DNA from: Lota lota
Taxonomy: Eukaryota; Chordata; Actinopteri; Gadiformes; Lotidae
Direction: 5' to 3'
Length of the DNA: 64,000 bases
Assembly (NCBI GenBank): GCA_026745465.1
Contig: JACYXH010000131.1
Span: 10,001 to 74,000 of the forward strand
Part shown: positions 60,869 to 64,000 of the stretch, piece after piece
Layout: each line of letters opens with the position of its first letter
How positions within the stretch are numbered: the stretch's first letter is position 1
The notes under the pieces: model-generated
Databases searched by the model: none
Seen by the model: the letters and a program-made list of their open reading frames with translations, nothing else
Told to the model about the DNA's origin: nothing
Position numbers and translations under genes: made by a program

Positions 60869-62162
60869 TATAGCAAAGTGTGTGAACTGTTATAACTTTA
60901 AGTGTTGTGGTTATTGTTTGTGTGTTACAATGCACATGTACTGTATTGTCTGCCATTGATGTGTGAGCTGCACTCACAACCCAGGTTCCACCAGGAGTCC
61001 TACTGAACATGGATAGAACATTGGTAGAAGGGTTTCTCCTTTTCCTCATCAGTGCAATTATTAGTTTGGCCGGCTTCTGTCATGGTCAACCCGTGGTAGA
61101 TACGTGATCAACTAAAGTTGCACGTATTTAATTTAAAATATTAGCTTGTCTCCCTCTTCCTCTTCCACTTCGTACACATAAACCTCCTCCTCCTCCTCCT
61201 CATCCCCCCCTAATCCTCCAATTCCTCCCCCCTTCTCCTCCTCTACCTCCTCCTCCTACTCCCTTCACTTCCTCCTCCCTTCTCTTCCTCCTCCCCCATT
61301 TTGCTCCTGCACCTCCTCTTCCTCATCCACCTCCTCCCCCCTTCTGCTCCTGCACCTCCTCTTCCTCCTCCTTTCCCTCCTGTTCATCCTCCTCCTTTTT
61401 CAGAAATAGTCTTTGTTATTGACACATGAGCTTCAAGTTTTTACTGTTCTACTACTACTACTATTCATGCATCATTTCAGTTTTAGTGTGTAAACATTTG
61501 AGAAAAACGGTAACAAAGAGGGTGAGTTGGTGTTCAATAGAGTTTAACCTTAAAGCTTCTCCACACTGGAGCAGCAGTCTGAGCAAAAGTTTAATCAGAC
61601 TCTAAAGTGCCACCCGGTGGACAAAGATGGGACTAGAATCAATTGGGGAACTGAAACCAAACGCACTTTAGATTTACTTTATTTCGTTTATCTACACAAC
61701 AGTGAAGGTAAAACAAAGCCCAAGATTTAAAATGAAAAGAAAAAGAGACTTGAGCCAGGCTTTTCAGCAGGCACAGATGCTAAAAGTGGATTAGAAAATA
61801 AGTCCTTACAGCAGATTTTCAGTGTGATTAAGAAGCAATATTAGGTAACAGAGGAAAACACTTTCAAATGCACTGTTTAGTTGTGTATGTCTACATCTTT
61901 ATAGAAAAATAAGAAGTAGGGAGAAGAGACAGATTTGATCAAATATATTTATATACTTTGACATCATCTTGAACAAGAAATAAAAACATGTAATCTCCAT
62001 GAATAGGGAGCAGAGCAGCCCTGCTATCAGGTCAGGATGCTGCTAGAGCTACAGCTACACACAAGGTAAGCAGCAATGTGGGAAGAAAATGGATCTAAAT
62101 ACAAATGAAGCTACTGTATGTTAATTTATTTCTGTGGATATAGTTATTTATGTATTTTTATT
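60441..62162. other. Intergenic with microsatellites
   Basis: (AC)n at 60821-60867 and a (TCC)n-rich tract at 61150-61400. Otherwise unremarkable; no gene is recognised. Confidence 0.55.
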
Positions 62163-62606
62163 TTAGGAATACACGTTATTTTTCAAACAGATTTTCTGTC
62201 TGCTTCTAATTTTGTTATTCACATACATAATAAAATACACTAGAATGCAGGAAAGGAAGTCTGTGAAACTGATTTTATTTTCACCTCGATCATCATTCAG
62301 TTCTCTGAATTTCCTCAACCTGTAGATCTCTTGGTCAGAGAAGACCCCTTTTCCTTTAACTCCCATCTTGGTTTTTACTGACTTGACAAACACTGCTTTG
62401 TTTTCAAAATGGTCTTTGATTTTCACTTCTTCCATGTTTTTGACAGACTGTACACTACCAAGGCCCACAACCTCAACCACGGAGAACACACACGCTTCAA
62501 CCGAACACGAAAACATCTGGGAAATGTAACACCACGCATGAGTTTGGTAAACTCTGTCATTGTGACCAAACAGAAATGCTACCCAGCGATCGCTGGCTGG
62601 CTTCAA
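62163..62606 (-). other. Unrecognised open frame
   Basis: A 147-codon minus-strand frame with a charged middle (MEEVKIKDHFENKAVFVKSV, GVFSDQEIYRLRKFRELNDD) outside low-complexity DNA. No domain is recognised and the ends (NKIRSRQKICLKNN) look like translated AT-rich sequence. It may be a decayed exon or element fragment. Confidence 0.2.
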
Positions 62607-62721
62607 AGATCACAAAACCCTCCCTATTCCCGCTGTATTTACACACAGACAATAAAATACCTGACATGTCTATAGGTTATCACCACACAAAAGATGCAAA
62701 AGTTTGAAAGTCAGTCACTCC

Positions 62722-63558
<837 letters not shown>

Positions 63559-64000
63559 CTGACGGGAGAACAAGACATGATTAGGCTGCTGAACCATTCT
63601 TCATCATCATCTTCATCATCACTAGTACTGTTGTCTTGTATACTTCTTATTCCTGTCCTTTTTCACGTGCCATCTACTCTACAAACATTACCATAGAAAG
63701 ACTAAATAATATCTTATGACAGGTACTATAGTGGAATAGTGTGCTATAGCTTTGGAAATAGTAGCGCATATTGTTTTTAAGATAATTTAAGTTAAACTTA
63801 AATGCAAATCCCGTGTGTGTGAGTGGCTGTCCCAGTCAAAACATTGAAGCCTATAAACATTTATAAACCGAATCTACTTCCGCAATATTTACAACACTAA
63901 CTAACTAATTAGCAATAGTCAATATACTTTTCAAAATAGGATGGAAATTAACTGTTGGTACCATATAACTGGTTCATACATACATAGACATGTACACATA
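63559..64000 (-). other. Intron of the third NLR gene
   Basis: Matches 9763-10350, including an ATC-type trinucleotide tract (63598-63625) and the start of the 41-base minisatellite at about 63970. The upstream exons should lie to the right of the window. Confidence 0.75.

Overview
This is a nuclear genomic window from a ray-finned (teleost) fish; the species cannot be fixed from sequence alone. The evidence is spliced immune genes of fish-type families (a FISNA-NACHT NLR with a B30.2 end, bloodthirsty/TRIM39-like TRIMs, an F-type lectin), a fish-type tRNA-headed SINE, Ty3/gypsy chromovirus copies and very many dinucleotide microsatellites. Nothing looks bacterial, and most long open frames are products of tandem repeats.

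Layout. 1-5.9 kb: repeated promoter-like DNA, then lectin gene A (+ strand, seven coding exons, 2142-5203), a secreted protein joining an F-type (fucolectin) domain to a C-type lectin-like domain. 5.9-9.2 kb: a candidate solo LTR and a strong hairpin, then the 3' flank of an NLR gene. 9.2-23.5 kb: a complete minus-strand NLR (eight coding exons, all splice phases agree, 1071 residues) with N-terminal CARD, FISNA-NACHT, three LRR exons and a C-terminal B30.2 exon. 24.5-29.2 kb: minisatellites and a ~0.8 kb inverted repeat enclosing a truncated third lectin copy (two exons). 30.5-34.1 kb: lectin gene B, intact. 36.8-43.8 kb: a second copy of the hairpin and of the NLR 3' end, here a broken B30.2 exon, with a ~1.3 kb foldback repeat beside it. 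43.8-48.35 kb: a damaged Ty3/gypsy chromovirus. 49.1-50.8 kb: intact TRIM (RING, B-box, coiled coil, PRY-SPRY). 52-57.8 kb: LINE tail, GC-rich gypsy remnant and GA-rich DNA. 58.0-59.7 kb: second TRIM copy with two frameshifts. 62.8-63.6 kb: the last (B30.2) exon of a third NLR gene running in from the right, carrying an in-frame acidic and His-Asp repeat insertion.

The order lectin - hairpin segment - NLR 3' end occurs twice (about 1-10.4 kb and 29.6-43.5 kb), so the window is a block-wise tandem duplication of a pattern-recognition cluster. Lectins (extracellular recognition), NLRs (cytosolic sensing with CARD signalling) and B30.2-bearing TRIM E3 ligases would act in innate immunity, but that cooperation is inferred from families and proximity only.
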